From Listeria weihenstephanensis (GTDB taxonomy: Bacteria > Bacillota > Bacilli > Lactobacillales > Listeriaceae): a stretch of 64,000 nt of DNA. The stretch spans positions 1,810,036 through 1,874,035 of the forward strand of contig NZ_CP011102.1 of NCBI RefSeq assembly GCF_003534205.1, in the 5' to 3' direction. Below, one piece after another: positions 49,552 to 60,057 of this stretch; positions within the stretch are counted from its first letter, which is position 1; each line of letters opens with the position of its first letter. The notes beneath the pieces were generated by a model, which saw nothing but the letters and a program-made list of their open reading frames with translations, made no database searches and had not been told where the DNA came from. Both the position numbers and the translations under genes were made by a program.

Positions 49552-50296
49552 AATGTGCCACCCCCATTCGACGTTTCTCAAGCGCTTCAAGTTCGCGCTC
49601 TTCCAGGTACAATTGATAATCTATCGTCGACCCGTCAAACAAAACCTTCGTGTTCAGGCTAACAATATGATCCACGTACGAATTAACCGCTAAAAGATCA
49701 TGCGTCACAAGCAACATCGTAATATCCTCATTCGCATTCAACTCTTTCAATAGCTCGTAAAAAGACGTTACGTTTTGCGCATCAATCCCCACAGTTGGCT
49801 CATCTAAAATAAGAACTTCCGGCTTACTTACCAAGGCCCGCGCAATAAACACACGCTGTTGCTGACCACCAGAAAGTTCTCCGATATTACGCCCTGCAAA
49901 GCGTCTCATATCAACAATATCAAGCGCTTCGTACACCGCTTCGAAATCATGGCGATTCAAGCGTCGGAACAGGCCTTTCTTCTTCACAAGACCACTAGAA
50001 ACGACCTCTTTCACCGTTGCTGGAAACGCACCGTTAAAGGCATTTGATTTTTGGGAGACGAAGCCGACTTTCGACCAATCTTTAAACTGCGCTTGTGGCT
50101 CGCCAAAAACCATTATTTCACCATGTTGTATTTTTAAAAGCCCTAAAATAAGTTTAATTAATGTTGATTTTCCTGATCCATTTGGCCCGATGATTCCTGT
50201 GAAACTGCCTTTTTTGATCGATAAGTTGATATCTTGGAGCACTTCTTCTCTATCATAATGGTAGGAAATGTTCGCTACCTTTATTATCTCATCCAT
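49532..50296 (-). CDS. zurA: Zinc ABC transporter ATPase (ZnuC-like)
   Basis: 254 residues. Walker A GPNGSGKST near 38-46, signature LSGGQQQRVFIARAL, Walker B VLILDEPTVGID, LLVTHD switch His. The C-terminal tail ends HCDCEPV, a plausible metal-binding end. AGGTATG region precedes the start. The zinc-binding lipoprotein of the system is not encoded next to it here. Confidence 0.92.
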   Translation of the reverse strand: MDEIIKVANISYHYDREEVLQDINLSIKKGSFTGIIGPNGSGKSTLIKLILGLLKIQHGEIMVFGEPQAQFKDWSKVGFVSQKSNAFNGAFPATVKEVVSSGLVKKKGLFRRLNRHDFEAVYEALDIVDMRRFAGRNIGELSGGQQQRVFIARALVSKPEVLILDEPTVGIDAQNVTSFYELLKELNANEDITMLLVTHDLLAVNSYVDHIVSLNTKVLFDGSTIDYQLYLEERELEALEKRRMGVAHCDCEPV

Positions 50297-50342
50297 ACCT
50301 CGAAAAAACTCCTTTTTCTACTCTAAAATCTCTACTTGATCT

Positions 50343-50390
50343 AGTATACCTAAAAAAAGCCGCGCTGTAAATCGTAATGACTCTTATTTA
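50343..50390 (-). promoter_or_regulatory. zurA promoter overlapped by a Zur-like box
   Basis: Minus strand TTTACA (50371-50366), 17-bp spacer, TATACT (50348-50343). AAATCGTAATGACTCTTATTT (50369-50389) overlaps the -35; its left half matches the Zur box TCGTAAT and the flanks are palindromic. Supports zinc-dependent autoregulation by zurR, the last gene of the operon. Confidence 0.65.
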
Positions 50391-50461
50391 ATATTTTATT
50401 CGCTTATCAGATGATTAATGAACAGTATTTAGGGAAATGATAACTAGGGAGGTGTATAAAA

Positions 50462-51187
50462 ATGAGATTATTATGGATGTATTTGTGTTTTATTGTGATG
50501 ATCGGGGTAAACGCGCTGGCCAATATCTTACCGCTAAACGGTGTTACAACTGGAGAAATATCGAATCGGCTTGATGTCCTTTTTACCCCCGCTGGCTATG
50601 TATTTATTATTTGGGGTGTTATTTATGTCAGTTTATTCATTTGGCTAATTGCGCTAACTTTTCATCGGGAAAAAGTAACTGGGGCGCTCGCATTCTTTTT
50701 CTGTATCACTTCTTTGCTGAACGGATTATGGATCATTTGCTGGCATTATGGTTACTTTCTAACTTCGGTTGGCGTCATGTTATTACTCCTGATTGGGCTA
50801 ATAACGCTTTACAAGGCGCAACAAATCATTACGCCATCGCTTCTTTGGAGGGCGCCGCTCAGCTTATATTTAGGTTGGATTTCTGTCGCTACGATTGCGA
50901 ATATTTGTTATTACACCACTTGGAAAGAATTCACGTCATTCTTAGGACTAAAAGAAGTCGCTTGGTCGATTATCTTACTTATTGTCGCGACACTGATCGC
51001 TTATTTATTCCGGATCCGAGAGAATGACTGGATTGCCCCGCTCGTGTTCGTTTGGGCGTTTGTCGGTATTTATATTCGCGTAGGAGATATGAGTGCTCTC
51101 GTGGCATATACAGCCCTTATTCTAGCTGTTTTACTGTTTCTGGCAAATTTCATTCCCGTTCGCCAAAAAAGGAGTCGGGTTCAGTAA
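50462..51187 (+). CDS. TspO/MBR-related tryptophan-rich membrane protein
   Basis: 241 residues, about eight hydrophobic helices. FTPAGYVFIIWGVIYVSLF near 41-60 is the hallmark of the TspO-related family with W-x-P-x-G-x-x-F spacing; further Trp residues (GLWIICWHYG) follow. Longer than classical TspO (about 160). Function in Gram-positives unknown. GGGAGGTG precedes the ATG. Divergent from zurA. Confidence 0.75.
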   Translation: MRLLWMYLCFIVMIGVNALANILPLNGVTTGEISNRLDVLFTPAGYVFIIWGVIYVSLFIWLIALTFHREKVTGALAFFFCITSLLNGLWIICWHYGYFLTSVGVMLLLLIGLITLYKAQQIITPSLLWRAPLSLYLGWISVATIANICYYTTWKEFTSFLGLKEVAWSIILLIVATLIAYLFRIRENDWIAPLVFVWAFVGIYIRVGDMSALVAYTALILAVLLFLANFIPVRQKRSRVQ

Positions 51188-51193
51188 GGATTT

Positions 51194-51226
51194 AAAAGAC
51201 GTTTCCAGCTATGGAAACGTCTTTTT
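51194..51226. terminator. Intrinsic terminator
   Basis: AAAAGACGTTTCC and GGAAACGTCTTTTT around a 6-nt loop. Shared by the TspO-like gene and the convergent acetyltransferase. Confidence 0.88.
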
Positions 51227-51235
51227 GGTAGGCAA

Positions 51236-52054
51236 CTATAGATTTTTTCGCATTTGGATTTGATTGGCGATCGTCTCAAATCCTTGTGTTAGAAGTTCAG
51301 GAATATACTTGGCTTTCGCATCTTGATTCACAAGTGTAAACGGAATTGCGCCATATAGATCGTAAAATGTCTGTAGCACACCTAAAATATGCTGTGGCTT
51401 TTCTATCTGTACTTGTAATAACGATAAACTATATCCTTGGTCGTCCTTCGCTAGATTATACGCAATAAAACCAACTTTTTTTTCATCGTACCATACGGCC
51501 GCTACATTGGTATGCGATGTAATTCTATTTTGCCACGGTGTGAGTGCGTCTTCCGAATCTATGTATTTCGCATGATCAAATACCTCTTTTAAAACATAGC
51601 CAACCTTACGATAATCTTTCAAGCTCCCCTTGAGAAAAACCAGATCATTAACCGCTCCATAGCCTAATTTCAGATAGAGATCGCGCGCTGGTGTATTTTC
51701 CGAGATAACCTCTAACCATGCTTGCTCAATGCCATTCGCTTTATCATTTTCAAGTAATGCATTCATCAGTTTGCGTGACAACCCCTGCTTTCTAAACTTG
51801 GGAACAACCGCAATTCCACCGATCCAAGACACATGCTTTCCACCCAATATTCGATTGCCAGTTAAAGCAATTCCCCCAAGTTCCTCGCCAACCTTTACAA
51901 CCAGCGAAGCATGCGATGATAACTGTAATTTCTCCATTCTTGCCACGAAATTCGCCTCATCCATGCCAGCTGGTACTAAATAATCACTAAAAGCTTCATT
52001 CCATACCGCCACTTGCTGTGTTAACTCTATTTGTTCCAATCGTAAAATTTCCAT
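51236..52054 (-). CDS. GNAT family acetyltransferase with C-terminal extension
   Basis: 272 residues from the ATG at 52054 (AGGAGGGG upstream). GNAT motif A VPKFRKQGLSRKLMNALLEN near 85-104, then NTPARDLYLKLGYGAVNDLV near 118-138. The second half (about 150-272) looks like a second, degenerate GNAT-like domain. Substrate unknown. Confidence 0.82.
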   Translation of the reverse strand: MEILRLEQIELTQQVAVWNEAFSDYLVPAGMDEANFVARMEKLQLSSHASLVVKVGEELGGIALTGNRILGGKHVSWIGGIAVVPKFRKQGLSRKLMNALLENDKANGIEQAWLEVISENTPARDLYLKLGYGAVNDLVFLKGSLKDYRKVGYVLKEVFDHAKYIDSEDALTPWQNRITSHTNVAAVWYDEKKVGFIAYNLAKDDQGYSLSLLQVQIEKPQHILGVLQTFYDLYGAIPFTLVNQDAKAKYIPELLTQGFETIANQIQMRKNL

Positions 52055-52072
52055 TCCAAAAGCCCCTCCTAT

Positions 52073-52110
52073 AAAAAAGAAACAGCTCACATCAAGGCAG
52101 CTGCTTCTTA
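52073..52110 (-). terminator. Terminator after ppaC
   Basis: Minus strand AAGAAGCAGCT and AGCTGTTTCTT arms (one G-U pair) around an 11-nt loop, then TTTTTTAT. Ends ppaC; the T-run approaches the next gene's ribosome site. Confidence 0.75.
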
Positions 52111-52118
52111 AAATTCCA

Positions 52119-53045
52119 TTAGTTAGAAAAGATCTCCGTCAAAATTGGCACGACTTGTTTTTTTCGAGATACAACACCAGCAAGCGGTGCCACATTCGCG
52201 GCAAAAACAACGCCATAAGCAGCTTCAACTTTATCCGTTTTGCTACCAAGTGCTATCGCTACCGAATCATTCGTCAAAATGTTAGTGATAACGAACAAGT
52301 ACAAATCAAGACCTTTATCAGCGATTCGTTTGCTCATTTCCGCTTCTACTTCCACTTTACGTACTAAAACGTCCTGTTCATCGACAACATTGATTTGCGC
52401 GATTTCTACTTTCGAACCGCCCATTTCAAATTCTTTCGCATCAAGTAACAAATCTGGTACTGTTTTAGTAGAAACGTCTGCACCAGCTTTTAACATCTCC
52501 ATGCCGTATGTAGCTGTTTCGATACCCGCGATTACTGCTAATTTTTCTGCGATTTCTTTGTCTTCAGGCGTGCAGGTTGGCGATTGGTATAATAACGTAT
52601 CGGAAATAATAGCCGAAAGCATCAAACCTGCCGTTGTTTTCGAAATTTCGATACCTTTTTCGTGGAACATTTTGAAAAGGATCGTCGCTGTACAACCAAC
52701 TGGCTCCGCGCGGTAATACAAAGGATCTGCCGTTTCAAAATTAGCGATACGATGATGATCGATGACTTCTACAACGGTAACATCATCAATATCAGCTGCG
52801 CTTTGTTGTTTTTCATTGTGATCTACTAAGCTAACCGTTTTTACTTCGTTCGCAACGGTCTCGACAAAACGTGGTGCTTCTACTTTAAAATAATCAAGCA
52901 CGAATGCCGTCTCGCTATTGATTTCGCCAAGACGAACCGCTTCCATATCTTGCCCTTGCGCTTTCTTTAATTCTGCATAAGCAATCGCAGAACAAATCGT
53001 ATCTGTATCTGGGTTTTGATGTCCAAAAACGAGTGATTTTGTCAT
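52119..53045 (-). CDS. ppaC: Manganese-dependent inorganic pyrophosphatase
   Basis: 308 residues, DHH family. Metal motifs [15 protein letters not shown] at the N-terminus, LVDHNE near 74, and [11 protein letters not shown] near 95 (DHH). C-terminal DHHA2 domain with SRKKQVVP near 295. Hydrolyses pyrophosphate to phosphate in the cytoplasm. AAAGGAG precedes the ATG. Confidence 0.95.
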   Translation of the reverse strand: MTKSLVFGHQNPDTDTICSAIAYAELKKAQGQDMEAVRLGEINSETAFVLDYFKVEAPRFVETVANEVKTVSLVDHNEKQQSAADIDDVTVVEVIDHHRIANFETADPLYYRAEPVGCTATILFKMFHEKGIEISKTTAGLMLSAIISDTLLYQSPTCTPEDKEIAEKLAVIAGIETATYGMEMLKAGADVSTKTVPDLLLDAKEFEMGGSKVEIAQINVVDEQDVLVRKVEVEAEMSKRIADKGLDLYLFVITNILTNDSVAIALGSKTDKVEAAYGVVFAANVAPLAGVVSRKKQVVPILTEIFSN

Positions 53046-53069
53046 GTTTTTATCTCCTTTATTAGCGCC

Positions 53070-53966
53070 TTATTCAGCTGCCATGATTTTCGTTAAAAGA
53101 TCTGGATCAAATGTTTGACTACGAAGCATCGCAATTTCATGTTTATACGGCGCCTTCTTATTCTTCTTGTCTTCACCAACGTAAGGCGTTTCAAGAATCT
53201 TAGAAATGTCATCCAGTTGCGGATGATGCACGATATAATTTAACGCGTCAAAGCCAATATGGCCGAAACCAATATTCGCGTGACGATCTTTATGCGCACC
53301 TCGTTCATTCTTGCTATCATTAATATGCAACACTTTCAGGCGATCTAAACCGATAATTCTATCAAATTCATTTAGAACACCATCAAAATCGTTCACAATA
53401 TCATATCCAGCATCATGCACGTGACATGTATCAAACGTGACCGACAACAGCTCATTATGCGTAACACCATCCATGATCGCTGCGATTTCTTCAAACGTAC
53501 GCCCAATCTCCGTACCTTTTCCAGCCATCGTTTCGAGCGCAACTTGAACGTTTTGCCCAGGTTTCAAAGATTCATTTAAGCCCTTAATGATTTGCTTCGT
53601 GCCGATTTCTGCGCCTTCGCCAACATGCGCTCCGGGGTGAAGCACGATCTGTTTCGCGCCAAGTGCCGCAGTACGTTCTATTTCGGACTGCAAAAAGGTC
53701 ACACCGATTTCAAATGTTTCTGGTTTTACGGCGTTTCCGATATTAATAATGTAAGGCGCATGCACCACGATATCCGTGATGTCATGCTCTTTCATATGCG
53801 CGAGTCCTGCTTCAATGTTTAAGTCTTCGATCGGTTTACGACGCGTATTTTGGGGCGCACCTGTGTATATCATAAACGTATTCGATCCATAAGACGCTGC
53901 TTCCTGACTTGCAGCAAGCATCATGCCTTTACCGCTCATCGAAACATGTGAGCCTAATTTCAACAT
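53070..53966 (-). CDS. nfo: Endonuclease IV (AP endonuclease)
   Basis: 298 residues. Repairs abasic sites and 3'-blocked ends. TIM-barrel metal ligands are visible in [12 protein letters not shown] near 61-72, [12 protein letters not shown] near 105, [12 protein letters not shown] near 143, [14 protein letters not shown] near 175-188, and [20 protein letters not shown] near 214-233. Ribosome site GGGAGG overlaps the cshB stop, 5 bp gap; the two genes form a unit. Confidence 0.96.
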   Translation of the reverse strand: MLKLGSHVSMSGKGMMLAASQEAASYGSNTFMIYTGAPQNTRRKPIEDLNIEAGLAHMKEHDITDIVVHAPYIINIGNAVKPETFEIGVTFLQSEIERTAALGAKQIVLHPGAHVGEGAEIGTKQIIKGLNESLKPGQNVQVALETMAGKGTEIGRTFEEIAAIMDGVTHNELLSVTFDTCHVHDAGYDIVNDFDGVLNEFDRIIGLDRLKVLHINDSKNERGAHKDRHANIGFGHIGFDALNYIVHHPQLDDISKILETPYVGEDKKNKKAPYKHEIAMLRSQTFDPDLLTKIMAAE

Positions 53967-53971
53967 GCTAG

Positions 53972-55291
53972 TTACCTCCCGCGTTTGTTCATTTTTCTTT
54001 CGCGACGTTTAATCTCGTTCATTTTATAATTCAATTTCTTTTTGTAGTTTGGTTTGCCTTTTTCTTTGGCTTTTTTACGCATACCAATTTCGCGTGGATC
54101 CGCTGCTTCGCGCTTCGCTTCACGTTTTTGACGACGATTACGGTCATCCGCATCAACAAATTCGCCATTTTTAAGATCAACGTGTTTGAATTCGATATTC
54201 ATTTTTTCCAATTGATTTAGTGCATCCTCATCAGATGGCTCATAAATCGTCAGTGCAACACCAGAATGTCCTGCGCGCCCTGTACGACCCGTTCTATGAA
54301 TGTAAAAATCAAGATCGCTTGGCAATTCGTAGTTAATAATATGGCTGATTCCTTGAATATCAATACCACGCGCAGCTAAGTCAGTCGCTACAACATATTG
54401 ATACTCCAAGCTTTCTAGCTGTTTCATTGTACGTTTCCGCTCACGTGCCTCAACGCCACCATGAATTTTAGCTACTTTCAAACCGCGTTCGGTCAAGCCT
54501 TTTGCCACTTCATCCGCCATAGCTTTCGTGTTTGTGAAAACAACTGCCAAATAAGGTTGGTAAGCAACGAGCGCGTTTTTCAGAATATCCATCTTATCCT
54601 TACTACGACGGGCGATCAACTGATGTTTCACGTCTGTATTCGCAAGAGCTTGAGGCTGAATATGTTCATAACGTGGATTTTCCATGTATTTCTTCAAGAA
54701 AGGTTTTAATTTTTGCGGGATTGTCGCTGAGAAAACAAGCATTTGCAAGCTTTCAGGCATTTTGCTCGCAATTTGATCGACATCCATCAAGAATCCCATA
54801 TCAAGCGTCATATCTGCTTCATCGATAACAAAGACCTGCGTTGTGTGAACGAGTAGCGCTGTTTCACGAATTAAATCATTAATTCGACCAGGCGTACCAA
54901 CAACAATATGTGGCTGTTGCTTCTTCAAACGATCGATCGTTCTTTGTTTATCCGTACCACCAATAACGAGCAGCGAACGAATTTCGTCATCGCTGTATTT
55001 GATGAGTTTTTTGATTTCATTATGAATTTGCGTCGCTAGTTCACGGCTTGGTGCTGTAATAACTGCCTGCACACTATCTTTATCCGCTCTAATTTTGTTG
55101 ATGATTGGCAGTAAGAAAGTATGCGTCTTCCCAGTTCCCGTTTGGGATTGTCCCACAACGCTTTCGCCTTTCATAATCGCCGGTATTAATTTCTGTTGTA
55201 CTTCTGTTGGTTCATAAAAACCTAATTTATCAATAGCAAGCTGAATAAAAGGTTGAAAATGAAATTGATCAAACCTTGTTTTTTTGTTCAT
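53972..55291 (-). CDS. cshB: DEAD-box RNA helicase, CshB-like
   Basis: 439 residues. Motif [15 protein letters not shown] near 53-66, motif Ib TPGRI, motif II DEAD near 155, motif III SAT, motif [13 protein letters not shown] near 332-342. The C-terminal ~70 residues are very basic ([27 protein letters not shown]). Cold-shock type helicase for RNA and ribosome assembly. Confidence 0.92.
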   Translation of the reverse strand: MNKKTRFDQFHFQPFIQLAIDKLGFYEPTEVQQKLIPAIMKGESVVGQSQTGTGKTHTFLLPIINKIRADKDSVQAVITAPSRELATQIHNEIKKLIKYSDDEIRSLLVIGGTDKQRTIDRLKKQQPHIVVGTPGRINDLIRETALLVHTTQVFVIDEADMTLDMGFLMDVDQIASKMPESLQMLVFSATIPQKLKPFLKKYMENPRYEHIQPQALANTDVKHQLIARRSKDKMDILKNALVAYQPYLAVVFTNTKAMADEVAKGLTERGLKVAKIHGGVEARERKRTMKQLESLEYQYVVATDLAARGIDIQGISHIINYELPSDLDFYIHRTGRTGRAGHSGVALTIYEPSDEDALNQLEKMNIEFKHVDLKNGEFVDADDRNRRQKREAKREAADPREIGMRKKAKEKGKPNYKKKLNYKMNEIKRRERKMNKRGR

Positions 55292-55494
55292 TTTTCCACT
55301 CCGTTCTGTTCCTAAACGTTATTATACCATAGTTTATAGGTCAGGTCAGCAAGAAAAGTCACGTCTTTTTCATATTTACATAATTCCGCCAGTTGAAACC
55401 TCATCAAAACTGGCTTATAATAGAAAAGTAGTCCGCATTTTTATTGGTATCACGCGACTCTTGCTACACCTTGAGAAATATAGGAGGTTTAACA

Positions 55495-56490
55495 TTGGAA
55501 ATTATTAAGATTGCCCCTCGTGGTTATTGTTACGGTGTGGTCGATGCGATGGTGATTGCTCGAAACGCTTCACTTGATCCGAATCTCCCACGCCCAATTC
55601 ATATACTCGGCATGATCGTTCATAATCAGCATGTCACAGAAGCTTTTGAAGATGTTGGGATTGTTACTCTTGACGGTCCAAATAGAGAAGCCATTTTAGA
55701 CCAAATCGAAAGCGGTACGGTCATTTTCACAGCACACGGTGTTTCGCCAGCCGTGAAAGAACGCGCGAAAGCAAAAGGCCTTACAACCCTTGATGCCACG
55801 TGCCCAGATGTGACACGCACCTATGATTTAATTTTAGAAAAGAAGCATGAAGGTTTTCATGTCATTTATATCGGTAAAAAAGGCCATCCAGAACCTGAGG
55901 GTGCCGTTGGTGTCGCGCCAGATATCGTACATCTCGTTGAAAATATGGCAGATGTCGATGCCTTGTCGCTCACTGGTGAGAAAATTTTCGTGACCAACCA
56001 AACGACGATGAGTCAATGGGACGTCATGGATTTGATGGACTATATTCAGTCGGTTTATCCGCAATCGGAGCAGCATCAGGAAATTTGTATGGCCACTCAA
56101 GTTCGTCAAGAAGCCGTTGCGAAACAAGCAGTTGGCGCTGATGTGACAATCGTTGTTGGTGATCCAAGAAGTAATAACAGCAATCGCCTCGCGCAAGTTT
56201 CTGAAGAAAAAGCAGGCGTTCCAGCGCACCGGATTTCAAATGTGGAAGAGCTTAATCTGGACTGGATTAAAGATGCTAAGAAAGTAGCGGTAACTGCTGG
56301 AGCAAGTACGCCAACACAGATTATCCGCGAAGTTTTAGTTTTCTTGGATGAATATGACCCAGAAGATCCATCTACATGGGAGCGTGTCCACGATGTTGAT
56401 CCAGTCAGCATTTTACCACGTGCTCGCAAGAAAAATATCGAAAAACAACGTGCCGCTCGCTTGGAACACTTGAAAAACGGCGGTAAATAA
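55495..56490 (+). CDS. ispH: 4-hydroxy-3-methylbut-2-enyl diphosphate reductase
   Basis: Last step of the MEP pathway, giving IPP and DMAPP. 331 residues. Cluster Cys in [14 protein letters not shown] near 5-18, TAHGVSP, and DATCPDVT near 95-102; third Cys in [14 protein letters not shown] near 195. TTG at 55495 with AGGAGG 7 nt upstream; the frame is open 17 codons further without support. Divergent from cshB. Confidence 0.96.
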   Translation: MEIIKIAPRGYCYGVVDAMVIARNASLDPNLPRPIHILGMIVHNQHVTEAFEDVGIVTLDGPNREAILDQIESGTVIFTAHGVSPAVKERAKAKGLTTLDATCPDVTRTYDLILEKKHEGFHVIYIGKKGHPEPEGAVGVAPDIVHLVENMADVDALSLTGEKIFVTNQTTMSQWDVMDLMDYIQSVYPQSEQHQEICMATQVRQEAVAKQAVGADVTIVVGDPRSNNSNRLAQVSEEKAGVPAHRISNVEELNLDWIKDAKKVAVTAGASTPTQIIREVLVFLDEYDPEDPSTWERVHDVDPVSILPRARKKNIEKQRAARLEHLKNGGK

Positions 56491-56495
56491 AATAA

Positions 56496-56548
56496 AGGCT
56501 AGAGTTAACTTCCGATTTTGACGCGGAATACTAACTCTAGTCTTTTTT
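56496..56548. terminator. Intrinsic terminator
   Basis: CTAGAGTTA-acTTCCG paired with CGGAA-tacTAACTCTAG, then TTTTTTAT on the plus strand. It ends ispH and overlaps the stop of the convergent membrane protein gene. Confidence 0.8.
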
Positions 56549-56888
56549 ATAGGAAAAGTAAGATGAGACAAACTAAATTCGCCGCTACCGTAACAAATGG
56601 CCCAAATGTCTTGAGCCTATTTTTGATTTTAACACCAATAAGACCATCAAAAAATGGCACAAGAATCATGGCTATGGCTATCATATACAAATAAGCCACC
56701 GTATGATAAAAGAATGGGATAACTGCGCCAATCCAAAGAGCAAAACTGCGCGAAATGGCATACATTGCATTCGTCAACGATTCTGTTGTCGCTTGTTTGT
56801 ACGCCACTAACGAAAACCCAAAACTCACCGACGCACTAATAAACGTCATGACAGCGCAAATATAATAAATCATCATTTTGGCGTTCAC
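56547..56888 (-). CDS. Small four-helix membrane protein, unknown function
   Basis: 113 residues with about four hydrophobic segments: residues 5-30, 45-60, 65-83 and 95-113. Few charged residues. I recognise no family. Lies 9 bp after the Nif3-like gene, presumably in the rpoD-trmK-nif3 direction of transcription. Confidence 0.6.
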   Translation of the reverse strand: MNAKMMIYYICAVMTFISASVSFGFSLVAYKQATTESLTNAMYAISRSFALWIGAVIPFFYHTVAYLYMIAIAMILVPFFDGLIGVKIKNRLKTFGPFVTVAANLVCLILLFL

Positions 56889-56897
56889 CAGCCTCTT

Positions 56898-58019
56898 TTA
56901 ATAGAATTTAAATGGATTTGTATTCTGCTCTGAGACTATTAACTCTACTTCATATGTGTTCATCAGACTCATCGTTTCGAATTGATAGAGCAAACTTGAC
57001 TTCATGACTTTTTCAATGTAATGTCCAGCATCAATCGTTGGCAAATCGATCGCAAGTAAATCATGCCCCGTGTGATAGTAAATATCTCCAGTAATATACA
57101 CATCTGCTCCAGCACTCTTCACATCATGAATAAATTTGTTCCCGTCACCGCCAATAATGCCAACTTTGCGGACTATTTTGGTCGTGTCACCGATAACTCG
57201 CACATTTCCAATCGAAAGCTTCTCTTTTACAAAGCCAATAAAACTCTCCATCTCCATTGCTTTTGGCAAAGTTCCAATTCTTCCAAGCCCCATTTGCGAC
57301 TTCACATTTTCGATAGGATAAATATCGATCACAGGAACCTCATACGGATGCGCTAATTTCACTGCTTTCATAATCTGATCCATTTTTGAGCGTGGAAAAA
57401 TAGCTTCGATCTTCACTTCTTCGACTTCCTCTAATTTCCCTGCTTCACCAATGGCAGGTGTGGCATTATCCCCAGGTAAAAAACGTCCCTTGCCCGCTAT
57501 TGAGAAAGTACATTCCGTATATAAATTAGAAACTTTTCCGGCCCCATTGTTAACAAGCGCCAAACGAATGGATTCCTCCGCAAAATCTGGCGTATAAACC
57601 GCCATTTTACAGTAACTTTCGAAATATGTAGGCACAATTACTTTTGTATCTGTGAGTTCCAGTAATTCACTCAGAGTATCATTTACACCACCATCTGCAA
57701 TATCTAAATTCGTATGTGCAGCGTAAACAATGATATCGTGCTTAATCAATTTCTTCACGATTCTCCCTTGTGGCGTTGCAAAATCAATATTTTTGAGTGG
57801 TCTAAAAAGTAGCGGATGATGGGCAATGATCATGTCTACACCCTTTTCAATCGCTTCGTCCACCACATTCTCAAGTACGTCTAAGGTAAACATGATTTTT
57901 CGTACTTTCCGAGCAAGATCGCCAATTTGCAAACCAATCGGGTCGCCTTCCATTGCATATTTCTTCGGTGCTATTCCCTCTAGAACTGCCACGTATTCAT
58001 AGCCATTTGCAACTTTCAT
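56898..58019 (-). CDS. Nif3/YqfO-family dinuclear metal protein
   Basis: 373 residues, the long Gram-positive form with an inserted PII/CutA-like domain (about 130-230). Metal ligands: MIIAHHPLLFRPLKNI near 60-75, AAHTNLDIADGG near 100, and HDLLAIDLPTIDAGHYIEKVM near 320-340. Role is unsettled; proposed GTP cyclohydrolase I-like or metal-handling function in the family. ATG overlaps the trmK stop by 4 bp (ATGA). Confidence 0.88.
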   Translation of the reverse strand: MKVANGYEYVAVLEGIAPKKYAMEGDPIGLQIGDLARKVRKIMFTLDVLENVVDEAIEKGVDMIIAHHPLLFRPLKNIDFATPQGRIVKKLIKHDIIVYAAHTNLDIADGGVNDTLSELLELTDTKVIVPTYFESYCKMAVYTPDFAEESIRLALVNNGAGKVSNLYTECTFSIAGKGRFLPGDNATPAIGEAGKLEEVEEVKIEAIFPRSKMDQIMKAVKLAHPYEVPVIDIYPIENVKSQMGLGRIGTLPKAMEMESFIGFVKEKLSIGNVRVIGDTTKIVRKVGIIGGDGNKFIHDVKSAGADVYITGDIYYHTGHDLLAIDLPTIDAGHYIEKVMKSSLLYQFETMSLMNTYEVELIVSEQNTNPFKFY

Positions 58020-58711
58020 TTTAACACATCCTTGATAATTTTTATTTTGGCGGTTAATTCTGCAAGTTTTTCTTCATTTTTTGCCCTTGTAGCATCAATT
58101 TTAGCCTGAATTTGCGTCCAATTTGCCAGCTCATTCTGCCATTTCTCTTGAAAAACAATGGATCTCTCTTGCATCAAAAAAGGACCTAACAAACGCTCGC
58201 CATTTGAATAACGCACCACTTTTTCACTCGGCTCCAAAACTAGAATTTCATAAATCTTGCTATCTTCCTTTATAATTGACTCGGCAACTAGACCCCATTG
58301 GTTCTTCTCGCCCCATTCACGTAGCTGATGTGCCCCAATGTTTGGCTGTAAAATTAGGCGTTTAACACCCATTAATTTCTCAGGATCAGCCTCTAAAATA
58401 GATCGAATTAAGGCACCACCCATCCCAGCAATCACGACGGTATCAACCCGATCTTCGCTATCAATAACAGCAAGCCCATCCCCTTTACGAACAGAAATTC
58501 TCTCAGACAGATCCAAACTTCTCACTTGTTTTGTAGCTGATTGAAATGGACCTTCCACAACTTCTCCTGCAATCGCAAACTCAACCTGACCTTTTTGCAC
58601 GGCATAACACGGCAAATAAGCATGATCGCTACCAATATCAGCGATACGTGCGCCTTGCTGTACATAAGATACTACTTTTTCTAAACGTTCTGATAGTTGT
58701 TGTTCGTTCAC
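58016..58711 (-). CDS. trmK: tRNA (adenine(22)-N1)-methyltransferase
   Basis: 231 residues, class I SAM fold: IADIGSDHAYLP near 22-33, VVIAGMGGALI near 92-102 (the catalytic-type GMGG stretch), LILQPNIGAHQLREWG near 118-133. C-terminal coiled-coil helices (AKIDATRAKNEEKL). Matches the YqfN/TrmK family. GTG start at 58711 with GGAAGG 8 nt upstream. Confidence 0.92.
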   Translation of the reverse strand: MNEQQLSERLEKVVSYVQQGARIADIGSDHAYLPCYAVQKGQVEFAIAGEVVEGPFQSATKQVRSLDLSERISVRKGDGLAVIDSEDRVDTVVIAGMGGALIRSILEADPEKLMGVKRLILQPNIGAHQLREWGEKNQWGLVAESIIKEDSKIYEILVLEPSEKVVRYSNGERLLGPFLMQERSIVFQEKWQNELANWTQIQAKIDATRAKNEEKLAELTAKIKIIKDVLK

Positions 58712-58730
58712 CCGTAAAACCTTCCTTTTG

Positions 58731-58761
58731 AAAAAAGAGAGCGCGATTATTACGCACTCTC
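58731..58761 (-). terminator. Terminator after rpoD
   Basis: Minus strand GAGAGTGCG and CGCGCTCTC pair (one G-U) around an 7-nt loop, then TTTTTTC. Separates rpoD from trmK. Confidence 0.75.
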
Positions 58762-58772
58762 CTCTGAAATTT

Positions 58773-59894
58773 TTATTCTAAGAAATCTTTTAATTGTTTA
58801 CTACGACTTGGATGTCTTAATTTGCGCAGTGCTTTTGCTTCGATTTGACGGATACGCTCGCGGGTTACGCCGAATACACGGCCAACTTCCTCAAGAGTGC
58901 GCGTACGGCCATCATCTAGCCCAAAGCGCAAACGGAGCACATTTTCTTCGCGGTCTGTCAGCGTATCAAGAACGTCTTCTAACTGCTCTTTTAAAAGTTC
59001 ATAGGCAGCGTGATCTGACGGTGATGTCGCTTCTTGATCCTCGATGAAATCACCTAGGTGCGAGTCATCCTCTTCCCCAATTGGCGTTTCAAGCGAAACT
59101 GGTTCTTGTGCAATTTTTAAAATTTCACGTACCTTTTCTGTTGGCAGATCCATTTCTTCACCAATCTCTTCTGGAGTTGGATCTCGTCCTAAATCTTGTA
59201 ACAGTGAGCGCTGCACGCGAATTAATTTGTTAATCGTTTCAACCATATGCACAGGGATACGGATCGTACGCGCTTGGTCAGCAATAGCACGGGTAATCGC
59301 TTGACGAATCCACCACGTTGCATACGTACTAAACTTGAAACCTTTATTGAAATCGAATTTCTCAACGGCTTTCATAAGACCCATATTACCTTCTTGAATT
59401 AAATCAAGGAATAACATACCACGACCAACATAGCGTTTGGCAATACTTACAACAAGACGTAAATTTGCTTCTGCTAGGCGCCCTTTTGCTTCGACATCCC
59501 CTTGCTCGATACGTTTTGCAAGTGCAATTTCTTCATCAGCAGACAGTAGATTTACACGACCGATTTCCTTCAAATACATCCGAACTGGATCATTGATTTT
59601 AACGCCTGGTGGTACACTTAGGTCATTTAAATCGATTTCGGCTGTTTCTTCTTTGATTAACTCAGCTTCATTTGGATCATCTTCATCCTCATCATCCGAT
59701 ACCTCAATTGTTAATACTGTGAGCAACTCCAAAAATTCATCCATTTGGTCACTATCTAAAGTAAACGGAGCAAGTTTGGCAGCGATTTCGGCGTACGTTA
59801 GTGACCCTTTCTTCTTACCTTCTTCAATTAACAGCTCTTTCGCTTTATCTAAATTCAAATCTTCTGGTTTTGATTGTTGTGCTTTTTTAGCCAT
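58773..59894 (-). CDS. rpoD: Primary sigma factor SigA
   Basis: 373 residues. Region 1.1 at the N-terminus, an acidic linker ([19 protein letters not shown]), region 1.2-2 ([28 protein letters not shown] near 200-218), region 3, and region 4 helix-turn-helix ([18 protein letters not shown] near 335-352). ATG at 59894 is chosen by homology with about 374-residue Listeria RpoD. Its AGGAGG is 12 nt away, and a five-codon frame starting at 59904 overlaps it. Confidence 0.97.
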   Translation of the reverse strand: MAKKAQQSKPEDLNLDKAKELLIEEGKKKGSLTYAEIAAKLAPFTLDSDQMDEFLELLTVLTIEVSDDEDEDDPNEAELIKEETAEIDLNDLSVPPGVKINDPVRMYLKEIGRVNLLSADEEIALAKRIEQGDVEAKGRLAEANLRLVVSIAKRYVGRGMLFLDLIQEGNMGLMKAVEKFDFNKGFKFSTYATWWIRQAITRAIADQARTIRIPVHMVETINKLIRVQRSLLQDLGRDPTPEEIGEEMDLPTEKVREILKIAQEPVSLETPIGEEDDSHLGDFIEDQEATSPSDHAAYELLKEQLEDVLDTLTDREENVLRLRFGLDDGRTRTLEEVGRVFGVTRERIRQIEAKALRKLRHPSRSKQLKDFLE

Positions 59895-60057
59895 AGTCTG
59901 CCATGTCCTCCTTCCAAAAATAACCGTCACCCTAAGTATTTACCTCTTTGTTTAGGATCTAAACCATGTGTCCATAGACAATCGTGGCATACCAAAATCA
60001 GGCATACAGATATTTTTGCTGTTTTTAAACTTTTTGTATCGTGTGCTGTGATAATTG

